NCBI RefSeq assembly: GCF_905163445.1
Contig: NC_053190.1
Location: 14,510,501 to 14,574,500 of the forward strand
Reading direction: 5' to 3'
DNA: 64,000 nt
From: Pararge aegeria
Lineage: Eukaryota; Arthropoda; Insecta; Lepidoptera; Nymphalidae
Numbering within the stretch: position 1 is the stretch's first letter; every line of letters begins with the position of its first letter. The notes under the pieces were generated by a model. It saw nothing but the letters and a program-made list of their open reading frames with translations. It was not told the DNA's origin and did no database searches. Positions 39,086 to 49,240 of the stretch are shown piece after piece. The position numbers were made by a program, and so were the translations under genes.

Positions 39086-39405
39086 AAGTTAGCCCTAGAC
39101 TCTCAGTCTACGGCTAACTTGGAACGGAATTTAATGCGGGATAACAATAACAATAATACTGCGGGATAACGTGTTAGGCCTTTGGTTATTATATTACACC
39201 AGAGTTTTCTACGTGGTAACGTAGAAAACGACGCTAGACGTAATTAATTAATTAGACGCTCAACCATTTGGCGGCACGTCTGTGTCGTTTAGAGTTAGGA
39301 GCAAGGCCAATGGCTCGCATCAGACCAGATTTGTAAAAATTCAGAAAAAAAAAGATTCCCTACCGAACCCGTAACCTTTCTCCTCTACCACTGCGCTAGA
39401 GTAGT
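39086..39405 (-). mobile_element. SINE-B remnants with a small hairpin
   Basis: AAGTTAGCC...GGCTAACTT (39086-39120) is a mirrored SINE-B tail end. At 39270-39405, GGCGGCACGTCTGTGTCGTT, then AAAATTCAGAAAAAAAAAGA, CTACCGAACCCGTAACCTTT and CACTGCGCTAGAG are the reverse of a SINE-B head and early body. The middle is lost. Confidence 0.6.
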
Positions 39406-40084
39406 CGACCATGATATTACAGATATTATGGTCTGTTGGTTATCTGTAGGTTAACCTAACGATGAGCTGTTATTTTCTTAACTTGTCAACATAAACTAAT
39501 TATTTTGGAAAAGTAATTGTATTTCGACCCAATTATATGGATCCTGCTTCCAACGTGACCTGACTATAGAGATGCGAGATGTCACAGACAGAATCTATCT
39601 AACCGTCTTCTGATTCTTATCAGTAAAATCTATACATTAGTGATGATGAGTGAGATGTGGTCCGCAAATTCAGACGGGTGTTTTTTTTGGAAATTTCCGC
39701 GGGAGCCGTTAGTTTTAACGGAATAATAAGTTCTTATGTCCGTCACCAGGACGCAAGCTATCTCTATGCAGAAATTTTCGGTTTAGCTGTGAATCCATGC
39801 ATATATAATAAAGTCTATAATTTCGTCCTCCGGCAACGTTACCCAGGTATTTCTTCTATATAAAAATTATCTTAAGTCTATCTCCATTCAATTATTGTTT
39901 CCTGTTATATTCTTTGCACGATAGATTTTGAACACTACGTATGGCAATACTCTTTAAATAGGTTACAGTGTTACTATTATATATTATATAAAGACTACTT
40001 AAAAAAAATGTAGCAGCTTTATTTTTTTGCATTCAGCTATTTGCAAAATAATTCTATTATATTCTAATCTTCTTCTATTAATTT
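39406..40084. other. Unassigned sequence
   Basis: A plus frame at 39657-39863 has no domain. No shared repeat. Confidence 0.45.
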
Positions 40085-40165
40085 CAGGAAACTAAAGAAG
40101 TATAACGGAGAACGGGCAATAGCGTCCGTGGTCGTCTTGTTGATGTGACAACCACAATATCAGCT
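40085..40165 (+). mobile_element. RTE-like 3' region fragment
   Basis: GAAACTAAAGAAGTATAACG, GAGAACGGGCAATAGCGTCC parallels AAGAAATAAAACGGAGCACG, GGCAGTAGCTTCC at 53.22 kb and the ATATAACGGAAAACG block at 44.39 kb. Confidence 0.55.
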
Positions 40166-40484
40166 TTAAGGTCATACTAGGGACTCTGCTTACTATTGTA
40201 ACATCAAATAAGTTTCAGTCTTATATAATGAAGGAACAATAATTTAAACAAACGCTCATAGTGCGCAGACAAATTAATATAGTTCCTTGCAATTGCCATT
40301 TTAAGTAATTTCAAATTGGGGTGATATTTTTTTTGTTATAAGAAACCTTAAATAAATTTTTCATTAAACTGACACGAACTTTTCTCTGTTTTATTTGTTT
40401 GTGACAGTCTTCACGATTGTTTGTGTTAATTACCTATGTAAAATATTTCTCACGATCTAACTTTGTTATCTTTATCTTAACAAC

Positions 40485-40725
40485 TCTCTACCGGCCCGCT
40501 ACCGTACACGGGCCATATTCCGATATTAAGAAGGGCTTAGGCCGTAGTATACCGCGCTGGCCCAGATTGGATTGGTGGGCTTCACACGCCTTTGAGAACA
40601 TTATCGAGAACCAGGTTTCCTCAAGATGTTTTCCTTCGCGGTTAATGCAAGTGGTATTTTAATTGCTTAAAACATAACTTTGGAAAAATTATAGTTGCGC
40701 TACTCGGATTCGATCTAGTTTTGTA
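40485..40725 (-). mobile_element. SINE-C, reverse, 5' part lost
   Basis: CTACCGGCCCGCTACCGTAC, AGGGCTTAGGCCGTAGTATA, ATTGGTGGGCTTCACACGCC, TTTGAGAACATTATCGAGAA, CAAGATGTTTTCCTTCGCGG, ACTCGGATTCGATCTAG. Diverged copy. Confidence 0.75.
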
Positions 40726-40814
40726 CCGCGATTTTATTATTTTTATTATAATCGTATTTGCGGTTGAGAAAGCTTCATTTTAATTACATTGATATATCCA
40801 AACATGTTAATGAG

Positions 40815-40950
40815 ATAGAATAGAATAGAATAGAAAAACTTTATTGCAACACAACACAATAGGAAAAATACAAAGAAAACAGTAATAACTAATAGTACTT
40901 AGAGCTAGGGTGCAAAGGCGGCCTTATCACTAAAAGTGACCTTTTAAAGC
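40815..40950 (-). mobile_element. LINE 3' end (T2-like) with TTCTA-type repeat, reverse
   Basis: ATAGAATAGAATAGAATAGA, AAAACTTTATTGCAACACAA and GCAAAGGCGGCCTTATCACT is the reverse of AGTGATAAGGCCGCC...AATAAAGTTTT with a pentameric tail. A relative begins at 46.16 kb. Confidence 0.7.
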
Positions 40951-41246
40951 CGATAAAAAAGTGGAAAGTGGATGGTGCATAAAGTATGATACAAAAAAAA
41001 AACTTTAATGAACATACATACTACATTTACATATTAACAACAGAAATACCGATATAAATTTATATATACTATAATAGATATATATTTATGCTATTATAAT
41101 CTTACATAATACTCAATTACATAGATAAGTAGTAGTTTAAACAGGTGAATGGTTTCGAAATGACGGAATGAGATAGGTACACAATTCATACTAATAATTA
41201 TAAATGCGCAATTATATCGAAGTACGTCAGACGAGCGCTAGACGCT

Positions 41247-41405
41247 AGTATTCTTTATAAATAAAAATGTGTTATCCTTAGTCCCTTTGCGTTTCCATAC
41301 CATTCATCCGATTGGGCTAAAACTTGGCACAGGAATAGTTCGTGCGCAGCTCCTGGCTACTTTTCAATCTAGTATACCCACGGGAAACGGAAGTCAAGTA
41401 GAAAT
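41247..41405 (+). mobile_element. HEL-type element, truncated
   Basis: CTAGTATTCTTTATAAATAA, AATGTGTTATCCTTAGTCCC, TTTGCGTTTCCATACCATTC, ATCCGATTGGGCTAAAACTT, ACTTTTCAATCTAGTATACC, CACGGGAAACGG. I know this string of blocks from a widespread short lepidopteran element. The CTAG end is missing. Confidence 0.5.
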
Positions 41406-42419
41406 GCAGCGAAATGTTTAAAAATATCGAATGGTTTAGTGTTTTAGAGCACCCATGTCGTTTAACAAAGTAAATTTCATTTGCTTAGTCAATCAATATA
41501 CAAAGTTCTATGGTGTATACAAAGTTGCATTCAAACCATCAGAAGTAAATTAGCGTCTGTTCTTCATAAAGACACACATAAAAAAACAACCAATTACTTT
41601 GACCTTAATATCAGTTATAATGCTTAATTTTATCAATATTTTCTAAAAATATTTAGTGATAATCCAGTATCAGTTTTATTCCACGTGTATGCAATGGTAT
41701 AAAATAACTTCCAACATAATGCATTCCTTATGAAAACACGATAAAACAATATGAGATAAGAATTCAAATTAAGAACTTGGTATGATAATATAATATGCAA
41801 GGGATTTTAATTTGTATTATAATAATAAATTTGCAAACATGTCATTTATCAGAAAATATATTAAAAGAAATGCGCATTATGTGCTCTCGGTACGGGTATG
41901 TTCAAAGAGAATTTAATTAAAACACCATAGTAATATTTTAATTGCAATATAATATAATTAAAATTGAATGGAATATGCGTTTTATTTTTCATTCACTTTT
42001 TAAACTACATGCTTTAAGTTACGCCCACACAAATACAAGTTTCTCAAGCAGTTTTGTATTACTCTGTAATGAATAAAAATAAACTTTCTATTTAATTTGT
42101 AGTTTACGAATTTTTATGTTTGAAATTAATTAATAGTTAAAATAGGTAACACATTTAAGATTTAAATAACTATATCACATTAACATAGATATTCAAATTG
42201 CTATGAATTTGAATAGCTCGTTAGGTCGTGATATGGGGTCATGTAAAGTAAAGTTGAAATTGCTTTATTTAAAGATATTAACAACTAAATAACGGTTCCA
42301 TTGAGTATCATTCCAATACTTGTAAGAGAAATTCTGTCAGTATTTTACTAAGCATATTTTGCTCTTCTAATAATTTAAAATGACATTGTGAGATGGTGAT
42401 AACGAAAAAAAAAAAAACA
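41406..42419. other. Unassigned AT-rich sequence
   Basis: About 1 kb without a frame over 60 codons, a tRNA-like fold or a repeat shared in this window. Confidence 0.5.
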
Positions 42420-42610
42420 CCCGGCTAAGTTTGTTGTGGGCTTCTTCTTAGACCAGGACGCGTTTGGAACCCTCGTAGCTTTAGTTTTAAGTTTACGAAT
42501 GTGGTTATCGCCATCATCTCACTACCGTGTAGTTCTTATGTACGCATCAAAAGTGCCACCTATGGGCCTACTTGAATAAAGATATTTTTGACTTTGACTT
42601 TGACTTTGGA
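42420..42610 (+). mobile_element. LINE 3' UTR (T3), good copy
   Basis: GCTAAGTTTGTTGTGGGCTT, GACGCGTTTGGAACCCTCGT, ATCTCACTACCGTGTAGTTC, GTACGCATCAAAAGTGCCAC, GGGCCTACTTGAATAAAGAT, then TTTGAC repeated three times (42586-42605). The AATAAAG signal and hexamer tail mark the exact 3' end. Coding part is absent. Confidence 0.8.
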
Positions 42611-42904
42611 ACCGTGAGCAATTTTGCCGAATAAATTTTAGGAACATCTTAGAAAAGAACAATCCTGCAATATCAGCGTATGAGGGTGCTAGTGAATGCG
42701 TTTTATAACAAAATGGAATTTCAGGTCATAAATACATTTTTGAATATTTTATGTTCAAGGCCAGTGAATATCAACTTTTGAATCCGTCTCTGACCTTTAG
42801 ATTTTTCCTGTAAATTTCACACAAGAAAAGGGAATATGTACTTAAATTTAAATTGCGTTGTGTGCGCCTGGAATTAGCTCGAATAGGTTTCTTTTATAGT
42901 ATTA

Positions 42905-42985
42905 CTTAATGTCCCAAGCAGTTGGCCCACTGATTGTAATAGAAAACACTGCTACTTAAAGAGAGGGATCACCCATAAATCAGTT
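42905..42985 (+). repeat. RPT-1 5' fragment
   Basis: AAGCAGTTGGCCCACTGATT, GTAATAGAAAACACTGCTAC, AGAGAGGGATCACCC aligns loosely with AGCAGATGGCCCACCTGACG, GTAAGTGGAAAAACATCGCC at 14.38 kb. Confidence 0.5.
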
Positions 42986-43024
42986 AAAGGATTATAATAT
43001 ATTTTGGTGAATATCTTTACTTAT

Positions 43025-43290
43025 AAAAAATCTGTAATAGGATGATTTCTGTACATTTAATATATTTTGAAAATTTTGATTCGGGGATGCTTTATAATCC
43101 CAAAACAGATTTTTATTTAATTTTTGTCAGTCTGTCTGTCTGTCCGGGCATCACGTGAAAACTACTGAACGGATTTCAATGAAATTTTGTATAGTGGTAG
43201 CTGATATTCCGGGTCAACATATAGGATACTTGCTATCCCGATCAACAAAAAGATTCCTATGGAAAACGGGATGATATTTTTTATCAATTT
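43025..43290 (+). repeat. RPT-5 copy
   Basis: GATGATTTCTGTACATTTAA, GGGGATGCTTTATAATCCCA, GTCAGTCTGTCTGTCTGTCC, ACTACTGAACGGATTTCAAT, GTAGCTGATATTCCGGGTCA, ACATATAGGATACTTGCTAT. The reverse relative is at 3.53-3.78 kb, which lacks the GTCTGT stretch. Confidence 0.65.
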
Positions 43291-43473
43291 TACTTCATAG
43301 CTCCGTTAAGTTTAAACTGATTTTAATAATTCTTTTTTTAATTGAAAGTGTAAGCATGTGTTGTCTAATTTTAATAATGATCTGATAAATATTGTCGAAG
43401 ATAAAGGACATAACTCTTCACATATAACAGCAAGTCGCAAGGCATATGGGAAAACGATAAATGCTTGCATACC

Positions 43474-43686
43474 GTCCTATTAATAATATAAATGCGAAAG
43501 TTTGTGAGGATGGATGTATGGATAGATGTATGTATCAACGTATATAATGACAACTTACTAACTCAGTACACCACGTAAAATAATAATGGGCACATAGCTA
43601 GCCACGATGATTATGATGTTAGCATCAGACCTATTCTAGCTTCTCTATTGACTCATACGCAGACAAAGTCGCGAGGGTCCGCTAGT
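43474..43686 (+). mobile_element. HEL element, short copy
   Basis: Starts CCTATTAATAATATAAATGC, GAAAGTTTGTGAGGATGGAT, GTATGGATAG; ends CATACGCAGACAAAGTCGCG, AGGGTCCGCTAGT. The CTAG terminus followed by T fits Helitron end rules. The 3' hairpin expected of Helitrons is not obvious. Confidence 0.6.
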
Positions 43687-44324
43687 TGATAATATGTTAG
43701 TACCGCACCATTCTATTCTGCTACTGAAGATTAATTAAACTAAGACCCTTGCTGCGTAAGTAGATACAGGATTTGTATACTTTTAATCTCTATAATAGAA
43801 TGTTCTTTTTGTGAAAATAAATACTATATTTATATTTATATATCATTATACCACACATATTATAACTAAAACGACTAGGGGATTTTGAGAAATGGTCATC
43901 GCAAGTATTTTTTTTAGTGCAATGCTCCAAAAATAAATGAAATAAATTTGAAAGCAGTATCAAACTGGATTGTAGGCACAACATAGAATCCGTTTCACTC
44001 AATTAGCTAGAACATGGTGCAGTCTAACTGTTTTTAACAATTTTATTTACCGTTTACCTTATTTTATATTTTGCATGATATTGAAAGACCTACAAAACTA
44101 CAGGCCTTTCAAAATAACCCAATATCAACAAAGGTTTAAAATGGTATTAATCATAAAAATGAGAAAAGTCAGTGACGTGCATATAACTGTGTAACAAAAT
44201 TTACATCGTGCTTTAGTTATGTGCAAGATTTCACCGACGAAAAACAACGATTCCTGTAGGATTACAACAACTGAAAGAGAACAAGCTGAAGATGATGAAT
44301 ACAGACGCGCCGTATGATCACGGC
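43687..44324. other. Unassigned sequence
   Basis: Minus frames at 43790-44002 and 44125-44364 have no domain. No shared repeat. Confidence 0.45.
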
Positions 44325-44660
44325 AGATCCACACAAGAATACAGCTGAAGAATACAGTTGTCATTGTCCTTCCTCTAGGCGACGGAAATATAACGGAAAA
44401 CGTTGAGCCATGTCCTTTTTGCTACAACTAGTATCTACTGCGATCAACAAACCGTCTGCCCAGTTTGAACCGATAGCTTTACGAATCCGTTGTCAGAATT
44501 GAAAAAAAAAGTGGCTGCCATCTTGAAGTTGTTGGTTATTGTAACGTTGGTAGTTGTTGGCGTCCGCGTAGTCCAGCTTGGTGACCATAGTTAAACCTTT
44601 GCGATGGTATAGGCCTTTAGTCCAGCAGTGGAAATTTACAGGCTATTGATGATGTATACA
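44325..44660 (+). mobile_element. RTE-like 3' region
   Basis: ATCACGGCAGATCCACACAA, GAATACAGTTGTCATTGTCC, TTCCTCTAGGCGACGGAAAT, ATAACGGAAAACG, AACAAACCGTCTGCCCAGTT, then CAGCTTGGTGACCATAGTTA, GGCCTTTAGTCCAGCAGTGG. It parallels 53.15-53.37 kb. TCCAGCAGTGGA is the shared end with the RTE copy at 63.2 kb. Confidence 0.6.
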
Positions 44661-44804
44661 GCAAAGATTTAAGCGAGGGATGAATAAAATATGCATAAAT
44701 AGCACGCGCCCGTCATTAATTTTTTCTCTTCCGCTTAAAAACTACAGCATTTTCTCCACTTGACGTTGACTCTACAACGCACAAATTAAAAATATATCAT
44801 AACA

Positions 44805-44895
44805 GAAATCTAGTTAACGAAGCAGTAATTTAAATTTCATGAGAATGCGAAGTTGCGGAAATGCCTGTTGCGGTAAAGTTTGTCTTTGGTTTGCC
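44805..44895 (+). repeat. RPT-8 copy 1
   Basis: AATTTCATGAGAATGCGAAG, TTGCGGAAATGCCTGTTGCG, AAGTTTGTCTTTGG, then GCCACTTG is echoed at 46.40-46.47 kb (AATTGCACGAGAGTGCAGAG, TTGCGGAAATGCTAAGTTTG, TCTTAAACGCGCCACCAG). Confidence 0.5.
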
Positions 44896-45059
44896 ACTTG
44901 TTACGTACATAAACTTAAAATTATTTAAATAATTGCATCTTTCATAGAAACTTTCATATTTTTTCTTCTTAGAAATATATTTAATTTTTGAAAAACGTAG
45001 CTGTGAACTCTATCACGAAGAAGAAATCTCGACAACGTATCAGTTAAGATAAACATAGT

Positions 45060-45330
45060 CAATGATATCATATCGACCCATTACTGGCCCACAATACGAA
45101 GGGGTTAAGGCCGTCCACCACGCTGGCCCAGTGCGGATTGGTGGACTCCACATACCTTCATGAACATTATGTAGAACTCTCAGGCATGGAGGTTTCCTCA
45201 CGATGTTTTCCTTCACCGTCGAAGCAGGTGATATTTTAAATAACTTAAAACGCACATAACTTAGAAAGGTTAGAGGTGCGTGCTGGGATTCGAACTCGGC
45301 CCCCCGAAAGTGAAGTCAAGCAATGGTGTC
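45060..45330 (-). mobile_element. SINE-C, reverse, nearly complete
   Basis: CATATCGACCCATTACTGGC, AGGCCGTCCACCACGCTGGC, CCAGTGCGGATTGGTGGACT, GGCATGGAGGTTTCCTCACG, AACGCACATAACTTAGAAAG, CTGGGATTCGAACTCGGCCC (reverse of box B), CCGAAAGTGAAGTC. The extreme 5' end is missing. Confidence 0.85.
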
Positions 45331-45370
45331 CGATTCGAGTGGAAAAATATTTTTTTTTGACAAAAAAGAA

Positions 45371-45579
45371 CCGACTTTGTTAGACAACTAAAAGGCAAGA
45401 AATGAATATTTTCTACAAAATTTTTAAGTCGTCAAGTAAAATGTAAATTTATTAAGTATATACAATATAGATGTAATTTTTTTTCGGACGGTTTCTTTTT
45501 CTACATTCTACTTGGCACCGACTTAAAAATATATAAGAAAAAAAATATTTCATTGTTTTAAGTTGTTTAACAAAGTCGG
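45371..45579. mobile_element. Foldback element with 19-bp ends
   Basis: CCGACTTTGTTAGACAACT (45371-45389) is inverted at 45561-45579 with one mismatch. A second inner pair (AATTTTTAAGTCG near 45419 and CGACTTAAAAAT near 45519) nests inside. About 209 bp, no coding frame. Nonautonomous DNA transposon or foldback element. Confidence 0.75.
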
Positions 45580-45695
45580 TACTTCTCTTCTCCTAGCACT
45601 TCATTTGCAACTTTTTTATTGTAATGAGCATAAATTGCTTAGTAGACATTTACCATAATCGAAACGCAACTCGTGTAATACTAATTATTGTATAC

Positions 45696-45727
45696 TTTCC
45701 GCCAATTAGGTTTACAATTGGCGGAAA
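45696..45727. repeat. 12-bp perfect hairpin
   Basis: TTTCCGCCAATT (45696-45707) and AATTGGCGGAAA (45716-45727) with an 8-base loop. Confidence 0.85.
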
Positions 45728-45764
45728 CTATTCGAGTACTAAATATACAAAAAAAACTTTTTTT

Positions 45765-46030
45765 TCAACTAATAGACTAGCGCTTGACCACAATTTTACC
45801 TGATGGAAAGTGTAGATCTGGCCTTAAATGTGACGCGCTTGCCTAGAAGAACACATACCTCGGAAGGGCGTTCCAAATCTTAGCCATGCGTATAAGAAAG
45901 AAGATGCAAATCGCTTCGTGCTAGTTTTTGGGATATTAACAACATAGGGATGAAAACCCGCCCGGTCTCTTGCAGTGCGATGGTAGAATGGTAAGGAGGG
46001 GATGAGATAAAATACATTCAGTTGAATTGA
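45765..46030 (-). pseudogene. LINE ORF2 C-terminus and tail, reverse
   Basis: The minus frame around 45860-45990 reads RDRAGFHPYVVNIPKTSTKR, then FASSFLYAWLRFGTPF. HPYVVNIP...TKRF matches the 12.7 kb copy. After the expected RTAK the frame has shifted. The tail region in reverse gives AGGCAAGCGCGTC, then AATTGTGGTCAAGCGCTAGT, ending in an A-rich run (plus T near 45768). Dead copy. Confidence 0.75.
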
Positions 46031-46162
46031 AAACCTCCTTTCTTTAAAGTTGTTTGAAAAGTTATTAAAGGCGACCTCTTCGGCGTGCTCTTCACTGTGC
46101 ACTGAAAAGTGAAAATCTTCTGCGGATGCTACTACTGTTTGGGTGAATCGTGCGTATTAAAT

Positions 46163-46225
46163 ATAACAGAAAAAACTTTATTGCAACAAACACAGAAGGC
46201 AAAAAATAAAGAAAACAGTATTGAC
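46163..46225 (-). mobile_element. LINE 3' end fragment, reverse
   Basis: ATAACAGAAAAAACTTTATT, GCAACAAACACAGAAGGCAA, AAAATAAAGAAAACAGTA matches 40.83-40.89 kb (AAAAACTTTATTGCAACACA). The remainder continues without match. Confidence 0.6.
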
Positions 46226-46324
46226 ACCACACAGATTTTTCTAGTTCTTTACTTAATATTAATTTAAACAAAGCAAAGTAGATATGTGCGCAAAGTAAAG
46301 CCTGCATCTATTCAATATCTTAGT

Positions 46325-46470
46325 CGAACGCTAACGTATCTCCAAATGTAAGACAATGAACTTCAGTTTCATAGCAACTCCAGTGTTGATAACGATGTGG
46401 CAATTCAAATTGCACGAGAGTGCAGAGTTGCGGAAATGCTAAGTTTGTCTTAAACGCGCCACCAGCAACA
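46325..46470 (+). repeat. RPT-8 copy 2, after an HP end fragment
   Basis: AATTGCACGAGAGTGCAGAG, TTGCGGAAATGC, then GTTTGTCTTAAACGCGCCAC. Just before it, GCGCAAAGTAAAGCCTGCAT, CTATTCAATA (46290-46317) resembles the right end of HP (GCAAAGTAACGCCTGCTTCT). Confidence 0.5.
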
Positions 46471-46714
46471 TTAATAACTCGTTAAATAAGCGCACAGTTT
46501 TCAAATTGTTATTCATGACAAAAGACCTTATTTTGAATATTGTTTTCTCAGCAAATTCGCTCATATCAGTTCACTTAGTACGAGAACACGTCCAAAGCGT
46601 CGATAGTTTTGAGTATCGAAGCGCAACAATATCTTTGCATAATTTAATGAATAACTATACTTTTAACTTTTGTACGCCATAAAAATATAGAACGACAACA
46701 GAAAAACCAACTCA

Positions 46715-46850
46715 AAAATGGCCTTATTGTTACAGCGATCTTGTCCAGGCTACCAAAGGAAAAACCTACTTAAAAGATTCTAAAATTTGGTGACCTTATT
46801 GTTATATAGCGATCTTTTCCAGGCAACCAGTGGTAGTTGGCCTAATTCTA
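46715..46850 (-). mobile_element. LINE T2 block, tandemly duplicated, reverse
   Basis: GGCCTTATTGTTACAGCGAT, CTTGTCCAGGCTACCAAAGG (46717-46757) recurs as GACCTTATTGTTATATAGCG, ATCTTTTCCAGGCAACCAGT (46790-46831). The offset is about 73 bp. Both are the reverse of the GGTTGCCTGGAA...CGATAAGG block. Confidence 0.65.
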
Positions 46851-46929
46851 ATGTTAGATATTCCGTATATATGATTCTCAACATAATTTACCACGGCTGG
46901 GAAAATGCCCTCTTTTCTCATTGTATACA

Positions 46930-47130
46930 GATGGCCGATAGGTGCAGTGGGTAGCGGCCCTGCATTCTGAGTCCATGGCCGTGGGACTGGGAAATGTTTG
47001 TGTGATGAAATTGAATGTTTTTCAGTGTCTGGGTGTTTATGTGTATATTATAAGTATTTATATATATTACTCATAAAAAATATTCAATAGTCATCTCAGT
47101 ATTCATAACACATGCTACGCTTACTTTAGG
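46930..47130 (+). mobile_element. SINE-A lacking box B
   Basis: GATGGCCGATAGGTGCAGTG, CCTGCATTCTGAGTCCATGG, then GCCGTGGGACTGGGAAATGT. The TTCGATTCCCAC segment that forms box B is precisely deleted between two short GGG/AC matches. Body is intact through CATGCTACGCTTACTTTAGG. It should not be transcribable by Pol III from its own promoter. Confidence 0.85.
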
Positions 47131-47534
47131 GGAGGACGATGAGGAGGATGATGATTTTTTTTTTTATTTATACACAATGTTTGAGCTTAGCAACGGCATT
47201 CGGCTTGCAAGCATTTAAAATTATCCCATATATACATATCAGTTGAAAAAACGGCTAAAATTCGGCGGCTTAATTTTATTTACAATGATATTATGAGCAA
47301 CTCGGCATCGAATTTCGTTATAAAAAACTATTAAAACTCTCACAAGGGGTGCGCGGCTATACGGTTTTAGCAATGTTGGCTTTAAACTTTACCGTGTAAC
47401 GACAGTGCACCGGTTGCGACAGTGTCAGCGTTTTGAATATAGGAAATGATTTTACATTTGTGTCATGACAAGATCGCATTGTGATGGCATATCTTGTCTA
47501 TTATCTCGATTTATGTATTTAGATAAAACTGGTA
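47131..47534. other. Unassigned sequence
   Basis: A T-run at 47155-47164, then no recognised feature. GGGTGCGCGGCTATACGG near 47347 is GC-richer but isolated. Confidence 0.4.
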
Positions 47535-47815
47535 AACTGAAGTGGTGATAGCGCAGTGGGTAGGAGGTCGTCTTCACTTTCGGGGGGCCGAGTTCGAATC
47601 CTCAAACTGAGTTATGTGCGTTTTAAGTAATTAAAAATATCAATTGCTTCGACGTTGAAGTAAAACCTGCATGCCTGAAAGTTCTACATAATGTTCTCAA
47701 AGGTATGTGGAGTCCACCAATCCGCACTGCGCCAGCGTTATGGACTACGGCCTTAACCTCTTCTCATTGTGGAAGGAGAATCGTGCCCTGTAATGGGCCG
47801 GTAATAAGTCAATAT
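47535..47815 (+). mobile_element. SINE-C, complete
   Basis: AAGTGGTGATAGCGCAGTGG, CTTTCGGGGGGCCGAGTTCG, AGTTATGTGCGTTTTAAGTA, CCTGCATGCCTGAAAGTTCT, CCAATCCGCACTGCGCCAGC, GCCCTGTAATGGGCCGGTAA. About 15 bases (CAGCACGCACCTCTAAC part) are missing after box B. Confidence 0.85.
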
Positions 47816-49024
47816 GATAATTCATTTAGATAAAAGCGTAGAGATGGTAGCGTGGTATATATTTATTAAAAAATAGAGGATGCCATTTTTTCTGCCTAGA
47901 ACTTCTGATATCCCGTGAGATTTAGACATTTTCTCGCATGCTTTATAGGGACGGGCTATGTTGCTGGCAAAGCTAAAGCTAACAAAAGTCAAACTCCTAC
48001 ATTTATAAATAAGACTTAAATAATTAAATACTTTTAACATACTTCTATCCCTTTACCCGAAGGGATTGGAAATTTAAAAACTTTTGTATTTTCAACACAA
48101 ATCCAAAATACTAATTTTCGTGGATGCAACTTGAAAAATAGTAATAATATGTGTAGCCGGGTGTAGGTCTGTGTGTCTGTCAGTCAGTTGGGGCTTTTAT
48201 AGAAAGAAAGATGTCGTCAATCAGGAAACTTGCTTTTGTACATTTCGGAAACAGAAGGTAGATTTGAAAGGGCCGATTGAATACCAAGCTATCGATGTCT
48301 GTGTAGGACCTATTTGACAAAGCAAGCGTAATATCGAGAAACGGTTCAAAGGGATTCAAGTTTAATTGGCGCGTAGTGTTAAACGGCAGTTACTGGAACT
48401 AATTGCTGAGATCAAGACGGGTAAGGCTCTTCGCACATACCTATTCCAATAAAAGGAGGTCATCAACCGACTTCCTTTAGCCTTGGGAGTTATCAGTTCG
48501 ACGGCCATGTTTGTTATTTATCATTTTCAGTGAACTTAATTCTTCCACAGGAGACATGCATTTAGAGCTTGACCTTTACTCTTCTTATCTGTAGGTTGGG
48601 TAAGGTAGCGTTTCACTACTTTTATGGTTTAAGATCTTTATTTCTCAAAATAATTACAAAAAATTCGCTTAGTTGAGAAAACATTAAACTTAAAACTAAT
48701 AAATGTTGTGAGCGTACACTTTAGAAGGTACATATAAATCTATAAACTATAATCTATAAAGCATAACTTAATGCAGCTAAAAGAAAATGTTCGTATAATC
48801 GGGTAGTTTCACAAATATTACCGAGCAAAAACATACGACTTCAAAAACAAACAAAGATCATCGTTTACTGGAAACGACTTATACTGACATATTATTTATC
48901 AAGTAGAATTTTAATTTTTTCTGAAAAGTGTTCGCTTGCTAAGTGTCTCATAAAAATACTGTGAGACTTTCAACGGGCGATGGAGAGAACTATGCTAAGC
49001 TAAGCTATTTGATCGCGTAGAATA
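47816..49024. other. Unassigned sequence
   Basis: About 1.2 kb. CTATCCCTTTACCCGAAGGG near 48045 and AAAGGAGGTCATCAACCGAC, TTCC near 48453 resemble pieces of common lepidopteran repeats, and AGATCTTTATTTCTCAAAAT near 48631 may be a LINE end in reverse. None has a partner here. Confidence 0.4.
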
Positions 49025-49240
49025 CTGCGGGTATCTCTGCGTGATCAAATAAAAAATGAGGAGATCCATAGAAGCAACAGAGTTACCAACATAGCTCAAC
49101 GAGTCGCGAAGCTGAAGAGGCAATGTACGGGGCACAAAACCAATGGACGCTGGTGTCGAAGGTGCTGGAATAGTGACCTCGCACCGGTAAACGCAGCGTC
49201 GAAATTCCCCCGACACGTGGTTTTAATGCCGTTTCGTTTG
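49025..49240 (+). pseudogene. RTE-type LINE ORF C-terminus
   Basis: The plus frame reads VSLRDQIKNEEIHRSNRVTN, then IAQRVAKLKRQCTGHKTNGR. The same order appears at 62.92-63.01 kb (VSLRDQIRN, TRVTEIAKRVAKLK). RTE-like proteins have R(D)QIRNEEIRRRT...AKLKWQWAGH here. After GRW the frame is shifted (CCGGTAAACGCAGCGTCG is the normal out-of-frame codon string). Minus-strand frames over it are shadows. Dead fragment. Confidence 0.8.
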
